In this document: piece by piece, positions 1 through 12,299 of the stretch
Layout: the number at the start of each line of letters is the position of its first letter
How positions within the stretch are numbered: the stretch's first letter is position 1
DNA from: Myotis daubentonii
Taxonomy: Eukaryota > Chordata > Mammalia > Chiroptera > Vespertilionidae
Length of the DNA: 64,000 nucleotides
Assembly (NCBI RefSeq): GCF_963259705.1
Contig: NC_081849.1
Span: 58,128,093 to 58,192,092 of the forward strand
Reading direction: 5' to 3'
Notes under the pieces: generated by a model
The model's database searches: none
What the model saw: only the letters and a program-made list of their open reading frames with translations
What the model was told of the DNA's origin: nothing
Program-made: the position numbers and the translations under genes

Positions 1-1440
1 GGGAGGATGGTAATGAAATCCGGGATTTACCAGCGTGCAATTGGAGTCAGAGTTTCCAAAATGTATCATGTAAGCTGGATTTTAGGTGTCTAGTTGACTC
101 CCCACCTCCCCCTTCCCCCCCCCCAAAAAAAACAAGCTTCAAAAACCCTGGGAAGAATTCCTAAGAAAGAAAATGCAGCTAAGGTTTAATTTTTCTCCAC
201 AGAATTTTAAAATTCGGTCCACATTCCTAAGACTTGAAGAGAGAGGCCTCGAATTAAAGTGTTGGAGCCAAGATCACCCAGTAGGATGAGAACCCAAATC
301 GCCTGACACCCAGCTCAGCACCCTTTCCAGCACTTGGAGCCGCCTGACCCACAAAATCAAGTTTTTAAAGAGGCTCATCTTCTCTACCCACCCGGCTGTC
401 TCGGGCCATGATGTTTTGAGGCCGGAACAAAGTCCAGGAACACCAACAATTCAGCCCCAGCAACTCACCCAGAAGCAGAAATTGCGGGGCTCTCTGCCAA
501 GGTTATGTAAGATCTCACCCCAAAACAATATCCCGCTGAGGGAAAGACCGCCGCCAGAAGCTTGGCGTGTGGCCCCAAAGCTCAAAGATCAACCCCATTT
601 TCAGATGCGCCTTAAAGTTGCTCAGGGAATTCTCCCCAGATGTTTAAGTTCAGCAATGGAAAAAGTCTTTAAGTTACATGGGAGTGATGATTCTTATCCT
701 TTCAGGAACGCTGCCTTCTTGGAAATATGAATTATATAGACACTGTAATTACATTTCTCTGACGGAGAATGAATGACAATTGGAATTTGGTTTTCTGTGC
801 TCCGTTTGCCACAGGATAAATACTCTTACTCTGATAAATATTTTTGTCCAACTACCACTCTCAAGCGGATTACAGCATTTTTTCCTTTGCAAAACCAAAT
901 GATTAGGGGTGGGAGGCAGTTTTAATGTAAACTGTCTAGGAAGGGTTTGTATAGCTCTACATGAATATGCAATGATCCGTACATATTATTCTATTTAATT
1001 TAACTAGTAATGCAAATAAGCAAATGTCTTCTCAGTAGAGTTGAAAAGGAATCAAAGTGCAATAAACTAATGCTAGGAAGTGCTATTTTCACTTTCGAAA
1101 CAGCCTGTTTTCCTTCTCTTTCTCTTCCTCTTTCCATCTTCTTTTCTCCATTTCCATTGTCATCTCCACCTTCATCTCCTCAAACCTCATCTCTTTGAAA
1201 TATAGTAGCTTCCCACCTTAGAGTTGTTTAAACATGAACAATTCTAAAATTAAACTTGATGGAAGGAAACCAATAAAAAATACTCTTTGGTCATCACTAT
1301 CATCACCAATGTTATAATTTTGCTAAGATGTAAGGTCAGAATTATACATAACATGGACCTGTTTTTAATATTTGCAGCAATTTTGAAAGCTGGATTAAAT
1401 TAGGTACCACAAGATAGAGCCCCCAAAAAAGTAGAACCTC
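1..1440. other. Unique non-coding sequence
   Basis: No repeat family or convincing coding frame is recognised. The stretch has a poly-C/poly-A run near 115-130 and an octamer-like ATGCAAAT at about 1010-1017 in an AT-rich setting. A 104-codon frame at 416-730 has no recognisable domain and looks like chance. Confidence 0.5.
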
Positions 1441-2650
1441 TCCCATCCCAAAAATTGCATGAATTATTGTACTTCAAATCAGAAGACCAGACATATACAG
1501 AACACATCTTCCAGCAGCACGAAAATATACATTTTTCTCAGCACACATGGAACATTCCCCAGGATGGATCATATGTTAGGTCACAAAAAAAGCATTAACA
1601 AATTGAAGATTGAAGTCATATCATGTATCTTTTCTCACCACAGTGGTATGAAACTAGAATTCAATAACAGAAGAAAAGCTGGGAAATTTACCAATGTTTG
1701 GAAATTAAACAACATACTTCTAACAGCCAATGGGTTGGAGAAATCAAAAGAGAAATTTAAGAAACTCTCTTAAAACAAATGAAAATGTAAACGCAATTCA
1801 CCAAAATTGATGGGATGCAGCAATAGTATTTCTAAGGGAGAGGGCTATAGTGTATATAGCGTATAAGTAATATAACACATTAAAAGAAAGATCTCAAATA
1901 AACAACCTAATTTTATACCACAAGGAACTAGAAATAGAAGAACAGACTAAGCTCATAGTTAGCAGAAGGAAGGAAATAACAAATCAGGGCAAAAATAAAT
2001 GAAATTAAGACAAGAAGAACAAGAAAAAAGGTGAATAAACCTATGAGTTGCTTTTTTAAAGAAATAAGTAAAATTGACAAACCATTATCTGGACTAAGAG
2101 AAAATGAAAATTCAAACGCATAAAATAAGAAACCAGAGATATTACAACTGATAACACAGAAACCCAAAGATGATAAGAGACTACTATGAACAATTATATG
2201 ACAATAAATTAGACAGCCTAGAAAAAATGGATACATTCCTAGAAAAGGCAACTTATGCAATAGGAAAATATATTTGCAAATCACCTATCTGATAAGTATT
2301 TACTATCCAAAATATATAAAGAACTTATATATCTTAATAGCAATAAAATGAACAATTTTATCATACCAAGTAAAAACAATTTTAAAATGTATAAAGGACC
2401 TGAATAGACATTTCTCAAAGAAATACTAACGGCCAACAGGTACATGAAAAGGTGGTGAACATTACTAATCATTAGGAAAATGCAAATCAAAACCACAATG
2501 AGATATTACCTCACATATGGTAGAATGGCTATTATCAAAAAGACAGATAACTGCTGGTGAGAATGTACAGAGAAGGGAACTCTTGTATACTGCAGGAAGG
2601 AATGTAAGATGGTACAACCACTGTGGAAGACAGTATGGAATTTCCTCAAA
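1441..2650 (+). mobile_element. Old LINE-1 ORF2 fragment (L1M-like), 5' part
   Basis: Translated pieces and nucleotide phrases match the mammalian L1 ORF2 region, for example the stretch around 1,500-1,770 and the reverse-transcriptase-to-C-terminal part at 2,280-2,650. It is full of stops, frameshifts and internal gaps. It continues after later insertions at 3,000-3,207, 3,326-3,819 and 4,072-4,110, so one old L1 was split several times. Confidence 0.8.
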
Positions 2651-2894
2651 AGTGCCAAGGAAGCGCCCAGTCAGTGTTGCTCAGTGGTTGAGCGTCAACC
2701 TGTGAACCAGGAGGTCACAGTTTGATTCCCTGATAGGGCACACGCCCTGGTTGTAGGCTCGATCCCCAATAGGGGACATATAGGAGGCAGCCAATCAATG
2801 ATTCTCTCTCATCATTGATGTTTCTATCTCTCTCTCCCTCTCCCTTCCTCTCTGAAATCAATAAAAATAAAGAATGTTTTAAATGCCAAGGAAG
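2651..2894 (+). mobile_element. VES SINE with target-site duplication
   Basis: The SINE body at 2664-2881 has a tRNA-like head with CTCAGTGGTTGAGC, a CT-rich body, and a tail ending in AAATCAATAAAAATAA. The flanking copies are AGTGCCAAGGAAG at 2651-2663 and AATGCCAAGGAAG at 2882-2894. It is inserted in the old L1. VES SINEs are known from vesper bats and are mobilised by L1. Confidence 0.9.
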
Positions 2895-2996
2895 GGGTGG
2901 GCAGGGATGGTGGAAGTGGACAAAGGGGGGGGGGAGGGACTCCTGCAATAATGTCAACATTAACAAATTTTTTAATAAAAAAGCAAAAAAAAAACC
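2895..2996 (+). mobile_element. L1 3'-UTR scrap with A-rich tail
   Basis: A G-rich stretch is followed by an AATAATGTCAAC-like segment, AATTTTTTAATAAAAAA and an A run. This resembles the 3' end of a bat L1 3' UTR. It lies directly after the VES duplication and before the host L1 resumes. Its family is uncertain. Confidence 0.45.
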
Positions 2997-2999
2997 CTA

Positions 3000-3819
3000 A
3001 CATAACTACATTCTGATCCAGCAATTCCACATTTGTGTATATATCTGAACGAAATGAAATTAGTATCTTAAAAAGATATCTGTTTTCCTACGTTCAGTGC
3101 AGCATTATTTCATTATTTATAACAGCCAAGACATGGAAAAAAAACTAAGTGTCCATCAATAGATACATAGATAAAGAAAATGTGATATTGATACATACAC
3201 ACACACACAGGGTAGAACAAAAGTAGCTTGACAGCTGTGAGTACAGGAAACACAGAGTTTATTCTTATATTATTGCTTATTATTTTCCATATTAATAGCT
3301 ATAAAACTACTTTTGCCCCACCCTGTATAGTGGAATCTTATTCAGCCATAAAAAGAAGGAAATCTTGACATTTGTAACAACATGGAAGGACTTGGGGGGC
3401 TTTATGCTAAGTGAGCTAAGCCAGACAGAGAAAGGCAAATACTGTATATTATCACTTACATGTGGAATCTAAAAAAAAAAAAAAGGAAAAGACAAACGCA
3501 TAAAAGCAGAGTAGAATGGTGGTTGCCAAGGTCTTGGCAATGGGAGGAATGGGGGAGATGTTGATCAAAAGTTGCAGACTTTCAGCTGTAAGATGAATAA
3601 GTCCTGGGATCTTTTATTAACTGTAGTACAGCACGGTGACTACAGTTAATAAATTTGTGTCCTGAAAATTTGTTAAGATAATAAATTAAGCATTCTCACC
3701 ATAAACTCAAAGAAAACCAATGTAACTATGTGAGATAATGAATGTGTTAATTAACTTAATTGTTTAATTAACTTGTTTAATTGTTTAATTAATTAATTTT
3801 TCTATGTACATCAAATAGT
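3000..3819 (+). mobile_element. Old LINE-1 3' end (ORF2 tail and 3' UTR)
   Basis: This continues the L1 at 1,441-2,650. The segment at about 3,010-3,200 matches the ORF2 C-terminal region (phrase GATCCAGCAATTCCAC). The segment at 3,326-3,480 contains the ATTCAGCCATAAAAAGAAGG phrase. The L1M-type 3' UTR with GGTGACTACAGTTAATAA runs from 3,480 onward. A MITE interrupts it at 3,208-3,325 and a VES SINE at 3,835-4,056; its last bases are at 4,072-4,110. Confidence 0.85.
3208..3325. mobile_element. Mariner-type MITE
   Basis: A 118 bp element has terminal inverted repeats: CAGGGTAGAACAAAAGTAG on the left and CTACTTTTGCCCCACCCTG on the right, matching at about 16 of 19 positions. A TA follows the right end; the left dinucleotide is now CA. 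It splits the L1 3' end and has no coding capacity. Size, termini and TA flank fit a Tc1/mariner MITE; the exact family was not verified. Confidence 0.75.
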
Positions 3820-4071
3820 CATGTTGTACACTTTTAAAATATATATATTTCTTTTATTGATTTCAGAGAGGAAAAGAGAGGGAGAGAGAGATAGAAACAA
3901 CAATGATGAGAGAGAATCATTGATTGGCTGCCTCCTGCACGCCCCCAACTGGGGATAGAGCTTGCAACCCAGGCATGTGCCCTTGGCTGGAATCAAACCC
4001 AGGCTCTTTCAGTCCGCAGGCCAATGCTCTATCCACTGAGCCACACCAGCTAGGGCCATGTTGTACACTTT
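3820..4071 (-). mobile_element. VES SINE (minus) with target-site duplication
   Basis: The SINE body is 3835-4056 in reverse orientation, read as TTTATTGATTTCAGAGAGG through to the tRNA-like head. The duplication CATGTTGTACACTTT lies at 3820-3834 and 4057-4071. It landed in the 3' UTR of the old L1. Confidence 0.93.
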
Positions 4072-4110
4072 AATACATACAATTATACCTCAGCAAAGGT
4101 GGAAAAATTA

Positions 4111-5556
4111 TCACTATTGGTCTAACTGAAAATTAATGAGTTTAGATTGACTTGCACCCACATTTACAGCAAGTCAGTAAATGAGCCCTGGCCTTCCCTG
4201 GGAAAACTATCTTTTCTACCTGAAGTGGACATCCATAAGATGTTAGGCAGTACCAAAATAACTCTCCCCCTTCTTTTTTCAGATAAGGACCAATCGTGTC
4301 TTCCACTGGGCACAGTAAGGACACATCTTTTTATACCCATTTGTATTTGCCCTTCAACACTAAGGGCATGGAGTCTAGAGTGAGTGAGGCTACTTCATTC
4401 TGAAGCCCACTTTCTCGCTTACCAAAGAGCACAGCCATGCCTTGCGCTGAGCTGGGTACCCCAGGAAATGCAAGGCTGCCCTTCTTTGTCCTCTGATTTA
4501 TGCTGAGGGAAAACCATTTCCTCACATTATGGAAAGGGTGCAGGAATCCCAGGAGTCTCTTTACATCATTACAACAATCCCCACCCCGGAGAGAGTAGAA
4601 TGAATTAAATCCAGTACCCAGTGCACTATCACCACTACAAGCAACAGTTCTGTTTGCTATTCCAGAAAGCCCTTGCTAAACAAATCTGCCTTACAATGAC
4701 ATCTGCTGGGAGATTCTGGCACTGGAAGACAGAACAGGCCAAATATCTGATATTAACAGCGCAGCCCAGGGGGAAGGGAGCATAGCAGTGTGGAGTGGAT
4801 GTTACAAATGATGTTTTAAACTGGGAACTGTAGTTAAAAAAATAATTAAAAAATAAAATAAAATCTCAGGTGAACCCATAATAAATGCCGGATGATGAGC
4901 TTTGACACTGAACCCAACACATAAATTAACCTTCTAACACAGTGTTATCCAGCTTTTAAATATACATCTGGAAAGAAAAGTTTGAAATGTATAACATTTT
5001 TACTGCATGTGCTGATACTTCAGTGTTTCTCAATGTTGAAAATTGTTCATTTTCTTTCAAAACTATCGAAGTATTTATTGAGCTTATATTTAAGGGACAG
5101 CTGCTATAAATTGAAGTCAGGCGTCCTCAAGGGCTGCTGAAGAACATCTTTTAACCTCACGCTTGAATCCCAGTTGAGGGTGTGGCCATGGTAAAAGGTA
5201 GAAGAAGCACCGTGGAGATGAATCTTCCAGCAAGACACTCACCTGTCTAGTGGCTCTGCCTTCAAAGAGATGATCATGCTTAAGATGGATTCTCATATGT
5301 CCCTGTCAAAGTAACCTAACCTATAGAAGAACACCCTGTTGGGATGGAGTCTCCTAGCATTTTCTCTCCCATGGAGGAGCAGACACTTGAATGAAAGACG
5401 AATTATAGGAGTTCACAGATGAATCAGGAAGACAAAACATATTATAACACGGACACACTATAATTCTACTTAATTGCCCCCACCGAGACATATTAACATT
5501 AGATACAATTAACCTAAGTATTAGCTCAAAGTCCAATCTTCAGCAGCCACTTAGTC
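4111..5556. other. Unique non-coding sequence
   Basis: I see no recognisable repeat or gene. Small opposing open frames at 4,142-4,525 carry no known domain. Confidence 0.5.
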
Positions 5557-5775
5557 AAAAGATTCTTGTAAAACCTCAGAGGGAAGGTAGGAAGGGTGGG
5601 GGTAAGGGGGAGAGATCAACCAAAGGACTTATATGCAAGCATATAGGCCTAACCAATGGGCACAGACAACAGGGGGGTGAGTGCATGATTGGGGGCATAG
5701 GGGGTAATGTGGGGATAAGGACATATATGTAATAACTTAATCAATAAAGAAATTTTAAAAAAAAGATTCTTGTAA
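5557..5775 (+). mobile_element. 3'-UTR-only LINE-1 retroposon
   Basis: A 189 bp insertion (5572-5760) consists only of the vesper-bat-type L1 3' UTR. It is a G-rich polypurine stretch, then GATCAACCAAAGGACTTAT, then TTAATCAATAAAGAAAT and an A tail. An exact 15 bp duplication, AAAAGATTCTTGTAA, flanks it at 5557-5571 and 5761-5775. The matching 3' UTR is seen in reverse in the L1 at 45,641-47,885. Its 5' breakpoint nearly coincides with that of the copy at 15,099-15,283. Confidence 0.88.
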
Positions 5776-5909
5776 CTAGGTAGAAGCATTCACCACCATT
5801 CATTACAGAAAATTCAAACTGATATTATGTTTGAAACAATGTTTGACACATTTATTTCTCCTGTTTTGTTTAATAGTAATAATTTGGGTCACTTTTTTGT
5901 TTTTATAAA

Positions 5910-6122
5910 CATGTGCTGTTGTTTTTTCAGAGAGAAATGGAGGAGATAGAGAGATAGAAACATCAATGATGAGAGGGAATCATTGATCAGCTGCCTCCTG
6001 CACGCCCCCTACTGGGGATCGGGCCCGCAACCTGGGCATGTGCCTTGACTGGGAATAAAATCAGTGACCTTACCTCTTGGTGCATGGGCCAACGCTCAAC
6101 CAGTGAGCACACCGGCCAGGCT
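5910..6122 (-). mobile_element. VES SINE (minus)
   Basis: The reverse-orientation VES body with TGCCTCCTGCACGCCCC, the cloverleaf-derived head and the GGCCAGG end is clear. The target duplication is not resolved with confidence. Confidence 0.85.
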
Positions 6123-8649
6123 CATTCTTTGACATGTGATTGGAGACATATTTATACTAAAAAAAAAAAAAAAAAAAAAAAAAATCCAGAAATTAGTGAA
6201 CATTACAATCTTGGGATTTCCAAAGAGAATTTTAAAATTTTTTATAAATTGGGCAGGTCTTCTGAGAAAAGCCCTTGGACTACAAAAAAAAAGCCACCCC
6301 CATAGTCTTTCACTTCAACTCTAAGAACTGGCCCTGATATCTTTGATGTTCAGATAGGTCCACTTTTCAATTTCATCTTCACATTTAAGGACATGAAGAA
6401 ACACAGTATTGAATCTCATAAAGTCAGAAGACTTTGCTTCCAGCAAGACTCAGGTTATTGCCACATGACTGGCATAGGGTCAAAGAATGTAAAGGATTGA
6501 CATATGTTCTAAAATCCCCCCTTTTTTCATAAATTGAGCTCATTTTGAGGCAAGTCTCTACAAGAGCAAAGCCTGTGTCCAGCTTTGGTCAATGCCGTAT
6601 TCCCAGTGCCTGGCCATGAGTGTCTGTAGAACTGAACAGCAGGGCTATTCTTCCTAGAAAGCAACTACTTTCATCCTTTTCAAACCTGATATGTCTGTAT
6701 CTCAAGGCAGATTTTCCCAAGTTCTTTGCAAGCTCATGGCTCCCCCATTCTGCTGTAAGATCTAGATTCCAGGGGTCCACCCCTGCTGGTCTGGGTCTCC
6801 CTTGCATCACTGTCAGAGCAGAAGGAGTTCTCTGATTTTTACACAGGCCGTCTGCTGCCTTGAGCCAAAGACAGCGGCTGATGGAGTCCTTTGGTATCAG
6901 GACTCTGGGAGTGAGAGAGGAGGGGTCAGGAGCAATTGAAGCCTTGAGATTGGCGGTGAGGTATATAAAGGAGCATTCAAGAAAAGATTTACCCATGAGG
7001 CCATTTTTGATATGGCTTTTGAAAGATAAATCAGGGGATTATTACAATGTAGTGAAGCCAGGAAAAACCCAGGATCTTTATCGTTTGACTTAAATGTTAC
7101 TCTGTGTGTACATAATCTTTTGCAAATATTATGCATAATGGGGAGGGGGGGGAGACTATTCAAATAGCTTTTCAGTTCATTATACTCTTCATTTTACTTG
7201 CTTAGTCACAATATTCAAATACCTAAATGCCTGTCTGCTTGCTGTATGAACACATATTAAGTTTCACCCATGGACACAACCAAAAATCTTGCTAATGCTA
7301 TCTCTGAACGTTTGGCTGATGGTTTAAATCAGCAGCCAATTTGACCTAAGAAGTTATTTTGTGATTGTGGAGATAGTTATTCCATGCCTTCTTCTGCATC
7401 ATATGGTTTCCTCTTAAACAAAAAGTTCTAAATATCTGCCAAGGAAAGGAGGCTACTTCTATATTTACCAAACCGGTCCTTGTATTCCCCAGCCACTACC
7501 CGAGGTCCAGTTCCATGGCCTCACTCTGAGTTACTGCCACAGCCCTGGCTCCCAAACTTTGGCACATGCTACTTACTAAATGTTACCATTTTACTCCTGT
7601 GCTCACACAAAACGTTGTAATGGTTTCTCATTTTTTTCAACGTTAAGCAATTTTATATTCCACGATTCCCACCACATATGCTTTGCTATGTTGTAACACG
7701 GTTCTACTGGCATGAAATTCAAGTTTATATCTTAGTCGCCTCCCTCATTTTCTCCTCCACCCCTGGAATTCTCTGCTCCCTACTCCACTACCTATTCAGA
7801 TCCTCTCCACATCTCGAGATTCACCGTAAGCTGTGTTTGAAAGCTTTTATATATGTTCAAGTATTACAGATCTCCCCTGTTCTTCTCAATAGGACTTAGG
7901 ACCATTACCAAATATCTATTGATCAAATGCAGAAGCTAATCATGAAACAGTGAAATGGGTGGTTTTAGTTATTTCAATAAAATAAATAGGATTTCTGTAT
8001 AGGCATTTCAGCTTCAATCAGTACCCAACACCAGTGCTTCTCCCCATTAGTATAATCAGATTCTCAAAATTAACTGTTTTTCTAAATCAACTATGTGGTC
8101 TATGTAAGAAGGGAGGTCAGACACCTCATTATGATTATGATGTAGATGGTCTTGAGAAAATATATGTTCAAGTAGCTCCACAGGTGTTTCTGATATCCAG
8201 CCCGGTTCATGACAAGAAAGATTTTAGCTGATTGCTTATCAACTGACACACAAGTGACCACGAGGAATTAAAGAAGGCATATAAACAGCAGGAGATTTGA
8301 AGTTTTTCTACAGATTAAACAAAAAGGTTTGCCTTTGCATGCCAAATTCAGCAGATCTACACAAGTAATTCAATAATTCAGAATAATTTCTTTGTTGCCA
8401 CAGTTATGCAAACTGGCAAATGGAGCCAGAGCTTCTTTATCATGATTGAGCAGAGAATAATCTGGAAATGAATATATATATACATACTGACCCACTGAAC
8501 CAGAAATTCTGCGAACAGAACCTGGGGATCTAGATTTTTTTTCAATCTCCAAGTAATTCTCTTCTTTTTTTAGCAGAAGGGTTTGGAAATGTCTCAGGCC
8601 GTTCCAAATGAACATCCATATTCCCTTTCAGCTAGTCAGGTCTTGCCTT
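6123..8649. other. Mostly unique non-coding sequence
   Basis: A 24 bp A run lies at about 6,160-6,183. A weak L2 3'-end-like stretch (CCCAGTGCCTGGCCATGAG) lies near 6,560-6,630. No gene is recognised; the opposing 135- and 71-codon frames at 6,589-6,996 lack any familiar motif. Confidence 0.45.
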
Positions 8650-8890
8650 AAAAGAGCTGCCTGGCCCAGCTGGCGTAGCTCAGGGGTTGAGCGTCAACTC
8701 ATGAACCAGGAGATCACGGTTTGATTCCCAGTCAGGACATGTGCCTGGGTTACAGGCTCAATCCCCAGTGTGGGACCTTTGGGAGGCAGCCAATCAATGA
8801 TTCTCTCCTTATCACTGATGTTTCTATCTCTCTCTCCTTCCTTCCTCCCTGAAATCAATAAAAATATATTTTTAAAAAAGAGCTGCCTGG
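8650..8890 (+). mobile_element. VES SINE with target-site duplication
   Basis: The SINE body is 8665-8875. The duplication AAAAGAGCTGCCTGG is exact at 8650-8664 and 8876-8890. Head, CT-rich body and the AAATCAATAAAAATAT tail are all present. Confidence 0.94.
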
Positions 8891-10675
8891 TGAGTAATCT
8901 CATCCCAATTCCACTGGAGCTTCCGGATATGAGTTCTTCCCAACAGCATTCCAGAAATCCATATTTGGGGAACTAATGACATAAGGAAGTGATAAAAGAT
9001 TATTACTCTGGAAGAAGGCAAAAATTTGGTTTTGGTTAGCTGATGTTCTTTCATCTTTTCAATGGCCATCACATTGATTGCTTAACTAAGTCATTGTTAT
9101 GGCATGAGTATTTGTATGTTGTTCTAAAGTCTTTCCATTGGCCATGACTCCAGTGTATACACCATTCCTCATGGTTAGAAATAACCCAGCATCCCTGTTG
9201 TCCAGAAGATTAAAAAGCAGCTGACAGCTGAACGTGGAGTGCTTCATTGAGTAAATAACTTAACTGGGTACTCAGATCAGGAGTTCTCCCCTCCTTAAAT
9301 ACAGATGGAAACAGTTTTCTTTCATTTGCAAAAATCACCATTATGAAACTGTGTTTGTTATAACACAGTAGATGCTTTGATGCACACCAACAGAAAAAGA
9401 AAGAGAGTGTGTCTGCCAGTTGGTATTTTGCCCTTATTATATAAAATTTGAAATGGAAACTGCGGCCTTGATGAAAACATTGAAATTCCAGTAAGTAGGA
9501 TTAGTCATTCTTTTCGTATATCAGGGTTAGATTTCAAACAGCAAGTAACAGTCCCCTGAGCTACTAGTGGAAGCAAACATTCTCAAGTGAAAATAAAAAA
9601 GGACTACACATGCTTACAAGAGCCGGAGCAGGGATGAGTAACACTTGACATTTGAAAGGCTGGAATCTGAGCAACAGGCTTTCTCCCAGAAGAGAAACTT
9701 CTCACCAAATAGCTGGCCCAGCGTGGTATCTAGCTTTCTTTGGAACAGCAAGCCTGAAATCTTCAGGGAAATGGCAAATAATGAAAACTTTTTGGCTTAA
9801 CTCCTCACAGCCCGGGAACTGTTGTAATCAAGTCAAGAAGCACTGACCAATAGAGTTTTAAATTATACCATGGTCAGAGGAAGAGGACCAGCATCAATTT
9901 TAACAGGTTGTTGACAGGCCTGGGACACCCCCAACTGCCTCACTCGCTTGCCCAGTGAGTGTCTTGGGGCGTTTTACTTCCACTCTTAATAAAGTCTCAC
10001 GATTTGGGAGGTAACATTGGCCCTCCTTCTTTGTTTTGTATATTGGGACAGTTACCATCTTGACTGCCGCAAAATTTTTAATTATCAACAAATGAGCAAG
10101 TAGGTAAAAGAATGAGCCAGGGATAAAAAATAAATTAAAAAATCTGCACTTGTCACCACACAATTCAGAAAGAGAAAGAGAGGCAGAGTGAGAAATAAGG
10201 TAGATCATTAGAAGTCCTAAACATTTCATTGAGATGAGATTTGTGTGTGTTCCATACACTTAATAATCCTTCAGAGCAGTGGTATGGAACTTAAGCCTGT
10301 TGCAGCACATTAAGTTTCTTGAACGTCAATGGCAAAATTTAGAGTATTTATGTGTTGTTTTTTTCAAACCATCTGTGTGCTCCGAATAATCTCTTTTGAA
10401 GCCATCAAAGCTCCTCGAAGCTCACGGAGAAAATTCCAGTCTTATTCTACTTCCGAATCCCTCCCATATGAGCACAAAGTGATAAGCTCTTAGTGAACCT
10501 TGGCCAGTCCTGCTGCCTTGCCCCATTCTTTCCAGTCTGGGCAGCATTTGTATCCATCTGCACACCGATCCCTACCTAACGTTCGAACGGAGTCGGAGGA
10601 GTTTCACGGTGGCCCACTGTCCTGACTTGCTTTTTCCTCCTACCCGTCACTCTGTGATAAGTAGTTGTGCATTAA
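8891..10675. other. Unique non-coding sequence
   Basis: No repeat family or gene is recognised. The 119-codon minus frame at 9,900-10,259 has no known domain. Confidence 0.45.
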
Positions 10676-11074
10676 CTTCCGTAGTCTTTGGCAAGAGCTG
10701 CCATAGCAAAGCACCACAAACTGGGTGGCTTGGACAACAGAAATTGTCTCCCAGGAAGTCTGAGATTAAGGTGTTGGCAGGATTGGTTCCTTCTGAGGGC
10801 TGTGAGGGATCTGTTCCAGGCCGCTCTCCCTGCTTTGTAAATGGCCATCTTCTCCCCACACCTTTTCACATCATCTTCCTTCTATGTGTATCTCTGTGTC
10901 CAAATTTTCCTTTTATCAGGAAAACTATTATATTGGATTAGGGCCCACATTAATGACTTCACTTTAACTTGATTACCTCTGTGAAGATGCTATCTCCAAA
11001 TAAGGTCATACACTGAGATACTGGAGTGAGGATTCCAACATAAATTTTGGGGGGTCAAAATTCAACTGATAACA
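10676..11074 (-). mobile_element. MaLR-like LTR (MLT1/MST type)
   Basis: Read on the minus strand it starts TGTTATCAGTTGAATTTTG, then a GACCCCC-type stretch and the block TGACCTTATTTGGAGATAG. It ends in CCACCCAGTTTGTGGTGCTTT and GGCAGCTCTTGCC. This order is typical of MLT1-type ERVL-MaLR LTRs from early mammals. No internal retroviral sequence adjoins, so it is a solo LTR. The subfamily was not determined. Confidence 0.75.
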
Positions 11075-11618
11075 ATCCTCTATTCAACCTTCTCCAGTAA
11101 ACACCCATACCAACATTTAAGGGTGGTTTGCACTCTTGAGAAGCAAGGATGCCAAACCTATTGGGTCACATGTCATCTCCGTGATATTCTTTGAAGGAAG
11201 CTCACAGAATATCCTCACAAGTGATTATTCTATAATGTTAAAGGAATTCGTTGCAATCTGGTTATCCATAAAATACCTTTTCTTATAAATGTGTGTGATG
11301 TGTTCTATATTGTACAATATTATGAAATAGGTAAACTAAAAACCACAGCAAGGAATTAATTATTTACTAACACTTTGGCCTTAAAAAATTTTCCCTGTGG
11401 AGGTCATTGCAAAGCTTAATTCTCCATTTTGTGCATTTAACAGTGAAAACACAATATGGTCTTGTCACTTGCATTATAGTTCCCTAATCCCCTGCCTATT
11501 ATGACAGTCACAACTCAACAACCAAGACCACTCTTATTTCCTTAGTGAAAGTGTTTTCCTCACAAAGAGCTCAACTACATTTCTGCTGAGAGATCCCCAC
11601 GCCATGTCAGAGAGATGG
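11075..11618. other. Unique non-coding sequence
   Basis: AT-rich, with no repeat or gene recognised. Confidence 0.4.
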
Positions 11619-11835
11619 CAGTAGTTCTCAACTTACTAATGCTGTGACCCTTTAATACAGTTCCTCATGTTGTGGTGACCCCCAATTTCATTATTACAAA
11701 TTGAACATAATTAAAGCATAGTGATTAATCACAAAACAATATGTAATTATATGTTTTCCGATGGTCTTAGGCGACCCCTGTGAAAGGGTCGTTCGACCCC
11801 CAAAGGGGTCACGACCCACAGGTTAAGAACCGCTG
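11619..11835 (+). mobile_element. SPIN hAT transposon, non-autonomous (copy 1)
   Basis: The element runs from CAGTAGTTCTCAAC to GTTAAGAACCGCTG. It contains the diagnostic TTTAATACAGTTCCTCATG, GATTAATCACAAAA and GGCGACCCCTGTGAAAGG. It has no transposase. No 8 bp duplication is resolved, and the left end carries substitutions (CAGTAG for CAGTGG). SPIN elements are known from horizontal transfer among tetrapods, including vesper bats. Confidence 0.9.
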
Positions 11836-12299
11836 GGTCAGCGTGTTTGATTATCCTGATGAAGGTAAGGTAGAAGTCTCTTCTTATAAGTCCTTGCCTT
11901 GGGACATAACTCAATTGGCCCTTTGAAGAACAAGGACATATTCCTTGAATAAACTATAAACCCAACTAAAGAAAGAGTGTTTCTCTCCAAAGACAAACCA
12001 AGTTAACTTAAAAACCCAGTTCTCAAATAGAGGGTCCCAGAATTAGACAGTAAGCAACAGAGAACTGTGCTCCAACAAGAAAGGAAATAAATGAAGTCCT
12101 ATGATTGCCCAGACTTTTTGCCTAAAGGTAATTTCTGAACTGCTGAGCAAGAAAAATTCAAATTGCAGTCTCACTGAGTGGAGGAGGCAAAGATTAGGAT
12201 GGAAGGGGCCAAGATGTCTATAATTCACATGCTAGAATAAAGTTCCAGAAATCTGCATAGGAGAACCCTAGAATCTATGACTAAATAACAACGGCACTG
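11836..12299. other. Unique non-coding sequence
   Basis: No repeat or gene is recognised. Confidence 0.4.
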
